Assembly (NCBI GenBank): GCA_019059635.1
Contig: JAGVRJ010000012.1
Coordinates: forward strand, 930,001 to 994,000
Direction: 5' to 3'
Origin: Proales similis
Lineage: Eukaryota > Rotifera > Eurotatoria > Ploima > Proalidae
Length of the DNA: 64,000 nucleotides
The notes beneath the pieces are model-generated. The model did no database searches and was not told the DNA's origin. It saw only the letters and a program-made list of their open reading frames with translations. This document shows, piece after piece, positions 21,563-31,866 of this stretch. Both the position numbers and the translations under genes were made by a program. The first letter of the stretch is position 1. Each line of letters begins with the position of its first letter.

Positions 21563-23337
21563 TTAGAGCAGTTCTCGATCGTCCATGTCAAGTTCATCGA
21601 GCAGCTTTTTGAATTCAGAAGCTCGATTCAGCTCGTCAAGGTAGTTGCCAATCACGTCGTACTTTGGATGCTGGGCCACTTGGTCTACGTCTTGGCTAAG
21701 CAGCTCTTCCAACAATTTGGTCTCAAACTGCTTCAGATCATCTTCATCAGGCTCTCGGCGTTCATTATGCATATGGTGCATCTGCATCTCCTCTGACTGC
21801 GACATCTCTTCCTCTTGGTCGACCGGAACTTGGCTGGCGTCACTAGGGATCTTTGAAATGTCAAGTGATGCTCCATCTGATCTCTTTTGTTCGCTTTTGT
21901 TTAGATTTCATTTTACTAGAAGAATTACAAGCTCTCAACTTACGAAGTTGTTGAAGTGCCAGAATGGCGGACCGTAAGTCAGACAGGTGTGCTGAGTTGG
22001 CAACTTGTCGCCGTCTACGTAAAACATGACGTAAAAGTTGCACATTTCATCATCGCCAGTCGAACTTTGATTGCAAGAGACGAGGTCAGTTCAAGTTGGA
22101 GGTGAGCGCAGAGAGGACTCGAATTACCCGACGTAGACATTGTGATCCAGGTTGTTTTGCATTGTACAACGAGCAGCGATAACATCTCCCTTCTCAATTG
22201 TCACATTGTTGCTGACCGGATAGAACATTTGAGGAAGTCGCGGCGATCGGCGTCCGATTTCAATCCACTTTTGCTCGCCAGTTTTCTCGTCTGATTTGAC
22301 AACGTAACCGGAATTGACCACGCCAAGCTTGTGCGCATGGGCTCTGAACGCGAACGGATGCATTCTCACATCTTCGGTCTGTTCACATGCTGACTCGAAA
22401 TGCTCTTGATTTTGAGCCAAAATATTAGATTCGGCCTATTGAAGAGGACAACTCGATCTGTTACCTTGTTGATTCGGAGAAATGTAACCTCCAGTAGCCA
22501 ACAAATACACGCCAGCTGTCTTTTCAGTTCTAATCGATTGATTTAGAAAAGGCAGGAACCTGGACTTGGATTTTGTGTTACTTACGGCTCCGTTTGTCCT
22601 TTCAGAGTCAGACCCGAAGCATCGGTTTGGCCTTCTGTAGCGTGCGGAAATCAGTTGCACTCGGCGATGCCAAAAACAGCAGACAGCGATTAGAACTTAC
22701 TGAGAAACTGATCAATACTGGCATAGTGGACCTGGAGAACCAAGTAAGGCTTATCGGTTCCTTTTCCGATTTTGAAAGCCACACCCTCAGGGAGAGAGAG
22801 CTTGGGAGCGTCCATCGCCCAGGCGTAGATGATGCTCTGCTTTCGTCCATGGCAGACAGGTCCGCTCTTGTAGCCGCTATTGGCGCCGTTTGCCATTTCT
22901 CCGCAGTTCCTTCAACGAGATTCGTTTGCAGCGTCTCATTGGCGTGAAATTCACAGCCTAGGCCTACCAGACTTGTTCATCGCCGACTTCTGCACATCCG
23001 AACAAAAGCATGTGATGAGCTATTTGCTTGGTGGTGTTGGGCAGGAACTCATCTACGAACGTTTTCAAATAGATCTCAGCCTCTCATTCCGGGAGGAATT
23101 GAATGCTTACTTATATAAATGGGAGCGTCGCCCTCCACCTGATACTTGAAGCAGATATAGCTGTCTTTCTGGTCATTCAAAGAACAGTCGATTAACGATG
23201 AATATGGCAGTAAGCGATAGGAGAATAGTTCTTACCGCTTTGGGAGCCACGTGTGGCATAGCCAAGTTCAAGGTCAATGGCGATGCCAGCAACGAGGCGC
23301 TTTGAAGCAAAATTGTTATCAAAGCTAGTCGCAACAT
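21563..23337 (-). CDS. PHM: Peptidylglycine alpha-hydroxylating monooxygenase (PHM)
   Basis: Nine exons: 23337-23236, 23168-23111, 23052-22968, 22909-22701, 22634-22586, 22529-22465, 22404-22128, 22064-21944, 21883-21563, joining to 428 residues. A signal peptide (MLRLALITILLQSASLLA) leads into the two-domain copper monooxygenase. Ligands are in place: CuH site His66, His67 (AHHMLLFGC) and His143 (LQVHY); CuM site His212, His214 (RAHAHKLG) and Met289 (DDEMCNFY). The enzyme hydroxylates the alpha carbon of C-terminal glycine in neuropeptide precursors, the first step of peptide amidation, in secretory granules. No PAL lyase domain follows, as in insects, where PHM and PAL are separate genes. 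The last exon adds about 107 residues, acidic and with a Met/His cluster (MQMHHMHN), without clear counterpart in the family. Confidence 0.92.
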
Positions 23338-24377
23338 GGTTTTTTTCTTAAGCTGTTTGACTTTGTGTTGCTATTCCCCTGGCTCGACAACTTATTTATT
23401 GCCGAGCGAACAAAAAGCGAAAATAGGGTCGTCTAAATAAACGGTGAAGGTCTTAGCGGGTGTTGTTTTCGCAAACGCTTTCATTCCTCCTCCTCATCGA
23501 CATGGTCGCCACCACCGTCACCGCTATAGAGCGAGATAATCAAGTAAAATTGAAGTGAACAAAAACTCGTGTACCAATTTTCATAATCGTCGACGTCGGC
23601 CACCGAGTGGAGAGTTTTACTAGCGCATGAGCGAATCGGTCACATAAAAAATTTAAATATTGATCCACTTAGTCATGAAATTTGCATTAAATTAGGCCAA
23701 AGAATAGCCGTGCTGAAGAAGAGAAGAAAATGGGCGCCAGCTGAAACAGCATAAGAAAAGCAAATGAGTTTGGCAATCTAATGTCATGAGTGCTCGGCTC
23801 GCAGATATTCCTAAACTAAAGCTCTTTAGAGCGAGCGTGTTTCGGCTCCATAAAATCGATATTCCGCTCATAATCTGCATGCAAATGTCTAGCTCATTTG
23901 CCGCGTCAACCCCAATGACGCAAAATTAGTACGCCCACTCAAATAAGTCGACTCGGCTAGCTTGAGGGGTGGGGAGGGATAGTGATGGTCGTTAAATAAG
24001 ATTTACATAAAACAGAATTTATTGTGATTACACCGATTGCTGTTTGTCCACACGCCGGCCTGAACTTGAGCTAAATCCACTCATTCACTTATTTAAGGAG
24101 AGGCACAGAGTTACATGAATCAGTTGATGGTTGTCGCAAGAGTGCACGCCGAGAAAACGCCGGCTCGAAAGCCGGTACTCAGACAAAAACAGAGCCTGAA
24201 AACGTAGGGCTTGTTTCCAAGCGATGGGATAATTTATGCAAGGATTTGTTGTTTTTTTTGGTTGAGAGTCCACCAGAATGCAATACCAGGGTAGAGTGGG
24301 AACGTGCAAATTGTAGATGAACGAGTAGATTGTCCACTCTAATCTTATCAGCTGCCCCGACTGTCGATTGGCCAAAC
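23338..24377. other. Divergent intergenic between PHM and the claudin-like gene
   Basis: About 1 kb holding both promoters. A short TCC-repeat stretch lies near 23487-23500. No reading frame above chance and no clear TATA box were seen. Confidence 0.4.
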
Positions 24378-25063
24378 ATGTTGAAAAGGCTGCGATATAA
24401 AAGCGAACAGGTCGAACAACAGCCGGGTCCGAGCATGCTCAGGCGAGTGGTTCGAAGTCCGTTCTACCTGTTCGGCGCCGTGCTATTGCTGCTCGATACA
24501 GCAATGATTTTCGTTGCCATGTTCACAAACAACTGGATCAAAACAGCCGAAGTTCTGGTCGAAGACGAATACTATACACTTGGCCTTTGGTTCACTTGTC
24601 GGGTAACGCGTGTCGAATGGCTCGACTCGCGATCGGACATTTACTGCTACCAGAGCGATTATTCTGCTGGTATGTTGCATTCTGGGTTTCATTTGCTATC
24701 ATTTTGTTTAGCCTCATATTTTGCTGCCTAGCTTCTTGGATTCACGCGTCTCAGGTGTTTTACGTTCTAGCTGGTGCGGCCAGTTTACTCGCTCTGGCCG
24801 CGAGCATATTCGGTCTATGCAAAGATTGTATAAACAGTGACCTGGCAATGCCTTCGTTCGTCTTTTGGACTCTGGTGGTCTCTTGCATTTTTCAGCTAAT
24901 TGCGATCAGCGTTTACGGCGGTCGAGGTGCGGGAAATTACAAAAGCTTCGAGCCAGACTACTCGATGATTATTGCGGCTGTTGCTTTGGGACTCAGCGCT
25001 CTTTGCTGTCTCTGCTTTCTGGTCGAGCTCATCAAAAATACAAAAAAGGAACCAACCAACTGA
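24378..25063 (+). CDS. Claudin/PMP22-like four-helix membrane protein
   Basis: Exons 24378-24669 and 24732-25063 (62-nt intron) give 207 residues. Four hydrophobic helices are seen at about 28-48 (FYLFGAVLLLL...), 107-128 (VFYVLAGAASLL...), 140-160 (FVFWTLVVSCIF...) and 176-199. The first extracellular loop carries the claudin-type pattern G-L-W-x-x-C followed about 16 residues later by a second Cys (YCYQ), and a helix-1 end with NNW. Claudin-superfamily proteins form paracellular barriers or act as channel and receptor subunits; which role applies here is unknown. Reading across the intron instead would break the frame, and the spliced topology (short N-terminus, large loop 1, smaller loop 2, short C-terminus) is the family's. 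The start is the first ATG in the frame. Confidence 0.75.
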
Positions 25064-25304
25064 AGCCTCTACCCGCTCGGCCGGTATTCACCTGAGACAC
25101 CTGATCTCTTTTTTTATCTACCTCTCCCCCTCTCTCTCATTTTCTTTCTCGTTCTTTTCTTTACCTTTTTTCCTTTCTTTGGCTTTTTTATTCTGCTGAA
25201 TGATAGAGTTTTAGCAAATTTCATAAATAATAAACGATAAAGAGAATGAAGAAATGGTGTTTTAACGAAACTAGTCCAAAAGGCTGGGGTTCGTTGATGA
25301 TTAT
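25064..25304. other. 3' flank between convergent claudin-like and MIX23 genes
   Basis: A pyrimidine-rich tract at 25106-25195 (CTCTC and TTTCTT runs) and an AATAAA-like signal (about 25227-25233) that could serve the claudin-like mRNA. No gene seen. Confidence 0.4.
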
Positions 25305-25947
25305 TTAGAGGTACTTCTTGCAGCGCTCTTCGGTGGTCTTTGCGATAAAAAAAGATCAAAAATGCGAATGCATGGGTCAAAAAGTCATCTTATTTTTTTA
25401 CCTTAGTGGTGTTGCCCCTGATTATTTTTTCAATATCGAGTTCCTGCTCGAACACGCGCAGGTTGGTGTTCTTCTCGCGCAAGAGCAGTCGCGGAGCGTC
25501 TGTTTTGCTTTTGAGTTCTTCAACTTCGGCTCGAGCTTTCTCTATGCACCTTTGAATGGCGTTTTGTCGCTGGTCGTAATATTCGTCGAGCTTAAGATTG
25601 GAGCAGCATTGGAGAAACGCGTTCATTCAATAGACAGCACTTCTAACCTCGTTTTTAAATTGGGCGCATATTTCAACCGGATTGAGTCCACGTTTGTTAA
25701 AGGTTGAGGTGGGAAGTAGATCGTTGAGTACGTTTATGATCTTGTCGTCTAGTTTTCGGATGCTGGCCAGCTTGTTCTATTTAAATTTTGTGTGCAAAAA
25801 AAGCCTCGCATGGTTAGGTTTACAGTGAATCTCAAGATTGGCGAAAAGTAAAAGCTCTTGGAATACTTGAAATATCATCATGTCGGCGCAGTTTAAATCC
25901 TTGATCAGCTCTTTGTCGTGCACAATGTAATTAGTTTTCTGGGCCAT
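25305..25947 (-). CDS. MIX23: MIX23 (CCDC58), mitochondrial intermembrane-space protein
   Basis: Exons 25947-25867, 25776-25648, 25590-25402 and 25337-25305 join to 143 residues; the human protein has 144. Matching blocks are NCADMMIFQ (human NCEEFAEFQ), IRKLDDKIINVLN, PTSTF, the Cys-containing segments (EICAQ and QRCIEK), the coiled coil RAEVEEL, the QELDIEKII segment and the closing ERCKKY. MIX23 is a twin-cysteine protein that supports protein import into the mitochondrial matrix. The first intron is 90 nt, longer than usual here; splicing at the more downstream donor would add a frame with a stop. The gene converges on the claudin-like gene and is followed at a distance by COX5A on the same strand. 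Confidence 0.88.
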
Positions 25948-26456
25948 GACCTTCTCTGCCGAATTTTGGCTTATTTGCCGATCTCAATGCCTAGTTGAGA
26001 AACGTTTGAATTTTATTTTGTTTTCCATATCACCAGACAGCTGACGGTAGGTGGGCTGCACTGGGTGTGTTTAATAGTTCATTTATTTTTTAGGCGTGGT
26101 TTTCTAGGTCCACTAGAAAGATGTTACACAGGTCGGGATGGGCATGGACAGACTCTGCAGCAAAAGTGAAACGCCTCATTTCCCAAGCTTTTTTATTCAA
26201 TGAAATATATCTAAAATGTTTAATTGCCTCCGCTGCTTGTGTGATTGCTTCAGTACTGATCTATGATTGAAAATGTTCAGAGGATCGATGATGGCTGGCT
26301 CACCACGACTTGGTTAGATGGCGGTGAAAATGTTTGAGAAAACTCTTGACTGTTTTGAAAAGACCGAAAGAGTCAGACGGCGGTTAGCTATAGATTGTTT
26401 GAAACAAGCTTGGTAGAGACAATAATTTGCTTTCATCGGCGTATTATTATTTTGCT
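25948..26456. other. Intergenic between MIX23 and COX5A
   Basis: About 0.5 kb on the upstream side of MIX23 and downstream side of COX5A, both minus-strand genes. No reading frame or RNA gene recognised. Confidence 0.4.
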
Positions 26457-27084
26457 CTAGTAGTCGTTTGGGCCTTTCATTTCATAGACACTCTTGAGAC
26501 CAAGCTCGGGCTTGTCGAAGCCAAGCTCTTCGGGCGTCGAAATTTTAAGTCGGTCTAGAGCCGGCCGAATCTCTTGGATGAGCCACGGGTAAATGACATT
26601 GGCGTCCGGGCCGGCCTTCCACTTAAAAAATCAATATCAAAGTTGATAGAGCTTTTGATCGTCAGCCGGCAGACGGTGAAGGCTAGTTACCTTGAGTGCC
26701 TCCAAAAATCGAACGGCCACAGAATGCTCGTTGAGTCTTCGGCATGCTTCCAAGCAGGCGACCACAATTTTGGGCTCGGGGAAGTTGTCGAATCCCTGGA
26801 GGTCGTTGATGCCCTTTCGCAGCATCCAGCCGTCCAGATTCGGTCTAAGTTAGTCGAATAGCAAAGCATAAGCAGAGTGTTCTTCATTTAAAATGAAGCA
26901 GAAAGTCTAACTTCTTGAAGTAGGCCTCCCAGCGATTGTCAAAATCCTCATCGGACTCTTGGTGAGCAGACGAGTAGAGGCGAACTCCGAGTGATCTAAT
27001 TCCGGTGTTTCGCAACGCCTCAGTTTGTCGGCTAATGCCAGCGGCGACCAGTCTTACCAACGAGCTTCTTGACGATGAAAGCAT
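26457..27084 (-). CDS. COX5A: Cytochrome c oxidase subunit 5A (Va)
   Basis: Exons 27084-26912, 26844-26691 and 26621-26457 join to 163 residues. An Arg/Ser-rich mitochondrial presequence ([17 protein letters not shown]...) of about 40 residues precedes the mature protein: [14 protein letters not shown], then [25 protein letters not shown], written here as [14 protein letters not shown] and DNFPEPKIV, and [21 protein letters not shown], that is LEACRRLNE plus AVRFLEALK, all hallmark COX5A segments. The C-terminus has [13 protein letters not shown] and ELGFDKPEL. It is a matrix-side subunit of complex IV. Introns are 67 and 69 nt. Confidence 0.96.
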
Positions 27085-27500
27085 ATTCTATTTGTTTTAA
27101 AATTCGATTATCTTTTAGATGCTTTTTGGATGGAACCGGAGTTCGATTGAAAAATTTCACTCAATTTCCGAAGCGACGCGGCACTGACGCAGGCCGCAGC
27201 ACGATCAACCCAAAGCGGGTAAATGCATGCACAATAACAAGCCGCTTGCATTTCAAAGCAGCGTACTCTCATACACTTGGCTACACACACAAGCTAGCGC
27301 TTCTTGTTCGCCGTGCAAATACAACTTCTCATTCGAGCATCTGCTCAGCCTTGAGGCGCCCGTCGCTGACCTAGCCATTCAATCCATTCATTTCAGTTTA
27401 ATTTCATTCGGATAATTGAAACACAAGTTCGCTAAATTGACTTGAATTTTTGTTTTATTTAAAAATTCATTTGCCCGACTGAGGATTTTTATGCCAGAGG
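27085..27500. other. Intergenic between COX5A and the lectin-CUB gene
   Basis: About 0.4 kb. It holds the COX5A promoter and the 3' flank of the receptor gene, both minus-strand. Nothing else seen. Confidence 0.4.
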
Positions 27501-29655
27501 CTACGATTTGATGTGTTCGTTTAGAGAAGCGTCTAAGAACATGCTCATCTCCTGCGTTTCTTTCTCGTCAGCTTGAGAAGAAGGAAAGAGCTTGACAACG
27601 AACGAAGTGCTTTCTCTGTCGGGATTCATCTGGCTGTGATGAGTCGAGAAGCGCTCTTCGCTGTACTGCCACTCAGAGTCAAAACGGTACTCGCAGCGTT
27701 CATACTCTTCCATGTGCGCGGTGGTTCGCATCGCCATCTCCTGATCGCACGCGTTCTTGAATCTGCAACGTTCGACCACAGGGCTCTTGGTGAACTCAAC
27801 CACTCTGAAACCGTTGGCCGCCGATTCCTGGCTGTCGGCACTCAAACGGCCTGCTAAGATGGCGCCGTGCTCGTTGCTGGTTCTGACCAAGTATTCATCT
27901 GCGTCTTTTTCGATGAAATCATTAACAAGCGCAAGGCTGTTGAATTCATTTGAAGACTGATGTTCGAGCCGTTGATGGCCAGCTTGTGGCAGATAGTGCT
28001 CCTCCTCGCCCAGCACATGCGAGTAATTGTCAAATTCGTTGAAAGCTGATTCAAATCTCGTGTCGACTGCGTAGCCGTCTCGATTAATGCGCGAATAGAG
28101 TTGACCGGCCGACGGCTCCGGCCTCTCTTCGGCGTTCAGATAGACGGCGTATTGATCGCCGTACACGTTTACGTCTGTGCTCACTTGACTGTGGGTCCTT
28201 GTTACTGGCGCCGTCGTTGTTCGACTAGAGCTGTTCAACGAGCTTGGACTGAGAATGTTGGCCTTGCTGTCCAATGAAACACGTTGTCTGCTTCTTCGTC
28301 TAAATTTTTCGTTTTCGAATCTGAATTCTTTCATTGTGCGATAGACTTGAAATATTGCTACCTGCAATAGACGGCTCCAAGCACCACCAAGGCCATGAGG
28401 AGCGCATAGAAAAGAGCGAGAATAGCAACAAACCAAATCTCGCCGAGTCGCGACTCGTAGTTCTCGTCTTCTGACCGCAATGATGGCGCATACGTCAGCT
28501 GGGGAGGTCCACTCGTCGTAGTGGCGTTCGTGTTGGCGTAGACGATTACCTGACTGCTTTTAGCCGGAGTTGAATTGAGCGTTGGAGGCGTAGCTGGGCT
28601 AGTTGTGGTTTGATTGACGCACGAGGCCGTATTACATTTGGGCACAATGTAGTAGTAGAGAAGGAAACGGCGATGCTCGTTAAAATACTTGTCCTCGCTG
28701 AGTATCGAAAGAGCAATGTCGTAGGTCGATACGGTCACTAGTTTGGTGGTTAGATTTCCGCTCAATGTTTCCGTATTGGTCAAAACTCCTTGTGGGTTCT
28801 TCGTTTCGACTCGGAGGCGATCGAGGCCAATGGCTCCCGACACAGAGTAAAGGACGATCAGATGGTTGGGCTTGTTTCGAATCAACGTGTGACACGTGAC
28901 CCGTGGATAGAGCTTCGGGTACCAGCTCGAGTGAATGAAGCCGAACCGCTCGTCCTGACTGTTTATGGTCACGTTTTGGCAAATGTCGCACTTGAACGGC
29001 ACCTGTACGACTTGCCACGTCGGAATGCATTTGAACCGTATGCTGATCACTTGATGAAAGCTGCACTTGGTGTTTGAACGCAGCTGGTAAGAGATCAGGG
29101 CGCACTCTTGCTTTCCGGAGCAGTCTCGCTTGGCCAGCAAATAGGCCGCCTCTTTGTCCACGCATTCGTTCGACCAGTCTGTCGTGCATTCTGACTTGAC
29201 GGGCGAGTAGGCTTTCAAGGGCGAAAAGGACACTCCCTCGATGGCGATCAAATGGCCCGCTGGACATGAAAGCTTGAAAGAGGCAAACGAAGGGCAGCTG
29301 GTGACGATTTTAATCGGCAGAATGTATTCATATGTTGAATCTAGACGAATCAGCTCTGAACCGTACGAGAAGCATAATAAAATCGAAAAGCGAATTACTT
29401 ACCAGAGTTGTAGATGGCCGTGGTAATATGACTTTCCGTCTCTTGGTGGCTTGACTGTCTGTCGGGCTCTGGCTGAATCGGGACTGGATTAATAGGAATG
29501 AAGTCCGGCTCGTCCATCGACGGATAATTGAAAGGAAGTGACTGAAACGGTAGCGGATCAGGCAGCGAGCCGTAAGAGGCGGCAACTATGGCCAACAGCG
29601 AGCATAGAAGCGCCAGCCGCGGCCAATTCAGTCTAAGCGCGCAGTGCGGTCTCAT
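27501..29655 (-). CDS. Single-pass receptor with galactose-lectin (SUEL) and CUB-like domains
   Basis: Exons 29655-29403, 29355-28362 and 28299-27501 join to 681 residues. A signal peptide (about 1-28) leads into a Pro-rich linker, then an SUEL-type lectin domain (about 103-190) with KLSCPAGHLIAIEG and a Cys-rich end, and a CUB-like region (about 200-310) with GFIHSSWYPKLYPRVTC. A Ser/Thr/Pro-rich stalk with several N-x-T/S sites follows. The membrane helix (about 389-412, WFVAILALFYALLMALVVLGAV) is followed by YCRRRSRQR and a 266-residue cytoplasmic tail with many Tyr, Glu and Ser. SUEL lectin modules bind galactose or rhamnose in animal cell-surface proteins. I know no named vertebrate orthologue; invertebrate proteins with this order exist. 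For the second intron the 62-nt form was chosen; a 41-nt alternative (acceptor at about 28320) would keep the frame and add seven residues. Confidence 0.75.
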
Positions 29656-31866
29656 TTGATATTTGGCAAACTCATAGGAAGCCGACGGCAGACTTTGCTT
29701 AAATAATGGTGAAAATTAAACCTTGAAATTGCGATATTTGTCAAATTGACGAGTGATGCGAATAGTTTGCTTCTGAAGAAGGCTTGGATTTGTGCGAGAA
29801 AATTAGCGCGGCTCAAACATTCCTCGGCTCCCTTCACACACACCCACACACATAGACTCGGCGCTCGCACGCGCAAGCGTGATCTCTCCTTCTGTCTTTC
29901 CCAACCGCTCTCTGTCTCTCTCTCTCTCTCTCTCTGTCTCTCTGAGTCTATTTCCGCTCGTTAATCAAAGTGGCTATTTCAGCTATTTATTGTTTGTTTG
30001 TAATGAAAAATTCCTCCAACCGCTTGCGTCTTGCAACAAGCAAACTGAGCAAACTCAAGAGAAGCTCAAGTTGAGATGGCCTCCAGCTTGGATACCGAAA
30101 TAGAGACACGTCTGCACGAGTGATTGTGTTAGGCGCGAACGGGTGCGCGAAATGTTGAGTCAATTAAAATAGCGAACAAATTAAGATCACGATGACAATG
30201 TTAAGAAGAGTGCAAGAGCGGTCATAAATCCGGCCGCGCTTACTTTCTTCAACATTAGAGGCGGAAGGAGCTGAGCTGAGTTCTAGGTGTCGCTCGGTCT
30301 TTATCGGTTAGTTCGCCCAAACAGGGCTCATTCGCGCCTCAGATCATCAAATGGAGACAATGGCCGTCAGCTTATGTTGCGCCCTGAAATGCGCCATGAG
30401 ACTCGACACGCTCGCAACGTAAGGCAACACAAAGCGCGCGCAAGATCCCAGTCGTCCAAAAATCGTCGCGCTCGCAAAGGACTAACTTGGCTAAGCCGCA
30501 AAATTTATTAATCTCTCTATCTAACTCTATTGTTTTGGCTAGCTGAATAGGTATCCGATATTTCCGATTGACGCTCGTTCGTTCGGCTAGTTTTGTCTAG
30601 TTATTCAGATTTGCCTTTGGGGAAAAAGCGCTCAAAATTCGCTTCGTCTCGACCAGTTCCTCCTTCGTCTAGCTCCAAGGTGCACCGCTTTTTCTCCTCA
30701 TTCAGCCGACCTTTGAAAGCGATGCGTTGAATAAATAAACACAGACTCAGTGTTTTAGTCAGCATAAGGCAAGACCTAATTTCGGCTTTCAAAAGCGCAT
30801 ATAAGGTCAACACGCTGGACAAGGCTAAAAACGAGTCAGTCGGGCTTAAGTTCAGAGTCGATCCAGACTTGAAAAAAAAGTTATTTTTCGCTTCAAGCTT
30901 TCTCATTTTAGGTTTCCTTTTCACTCAAGCTAAAGGACATTGAGGATTTGAGATCCGAAACACTTCAAGTTAAGAGCATATCGTGTTTAGTTTGGAGCTC
31001 AATCCAACTGCCATTTTCAATTTAAGCTAATTTCCTCTCTGCCGGCTATTTTCAAACTTGAGCGATCAAGATTGTTCTGGGGTCTGGATTTTATTTATCA
31101 ACTAAACTCTCGTATAGGAAAATTTCTTACGAATAAAAAAAATGAGAGCGAATTTTTTTGGCTAAGGCAGTACAAACCTAAATACTGAAATTTGGAAGAG
31201 TCTGTAGTTTTATGGGCTTTGGGCTATATGTTTAGGTTTGTTTGCTATTGCTTCAGTTTGGTTTGGCTCAAGTCTTTAAAAAAATGTAAATAACTTTTTG
31301 ATAATCTTAAGTTGAAAAACCTATGTCGGCTAATTCAAATCATGCGCGTGAATGATTCGGCTGATTGACTGCAATTTCCGCAGTCATTTTCAATGAGCAA
31401 AAGACGGTTCGCACAAGTTGAAACTGAAAAAAGACGCGGCAGATATCTTTTCTGACTGCAGCCAAGTAGTGATATAAATGGCAAGCTTTCTTTGGCTTTT
31501 ACTTTATTTGCTCTAAATTACTGTCCACATGCTCAATGGTTGTTGTAAATTTATGAATGTTCTCTTTTTTGCTTCGAAACGCTAAGATTCAGACACGTAG
31601 ATGACAATGCAGCCAATCAGCGAGCGACAACGTGAATTATCTGCCGTTCGGCCGTACGCGCACGCACACACCCAGACCAATACATGCATTGCTCGCTTAT
31701 TGAGAGTACGGTTTAAAAATAAAAATTCGAAATTTGCCTGCGTTGGCAATCCTGTTGGCACTGTAGCGAAGAAAAGGAATAGAAAAAAGAGAATTTTCTT
31801 CTTCGTATTCTAATTTTACTCGAATCAAGTTGAGGTTTAGACTAAAAAAAAGACGAGAGAAGAAAA
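29656..31866. other. Divergent intergenic between the lectin-CUB gene and PDIA3
   Basis: About 2.2 kb. A CT microsatellite lies at 29915-29935, with a CA run near 29837-29850. A minus-strand frame from an ATG at 30906 to a stop at 30601 encodes about 101 residues with a hydrophobic middle and an acidic tail, but it resembles nothing known and equals the longest chance frames elsewhere, so it is not called as a gene. Confidence 0.45.

Noticed and set aside
22573-22947. A 124-codon plus-strand frame across PHM exons
   Set aside because: Antisense shadow spanning several PHM exons and introns with no recognisable product.
30601-30906. A minus-strand frame of about 101 codons with a hydrophobic middle
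   Set aside because: No homology recognised and no intron or neighbour support; frames of similar length occur in clear noncoding parts of the window (for example 56454-56744).
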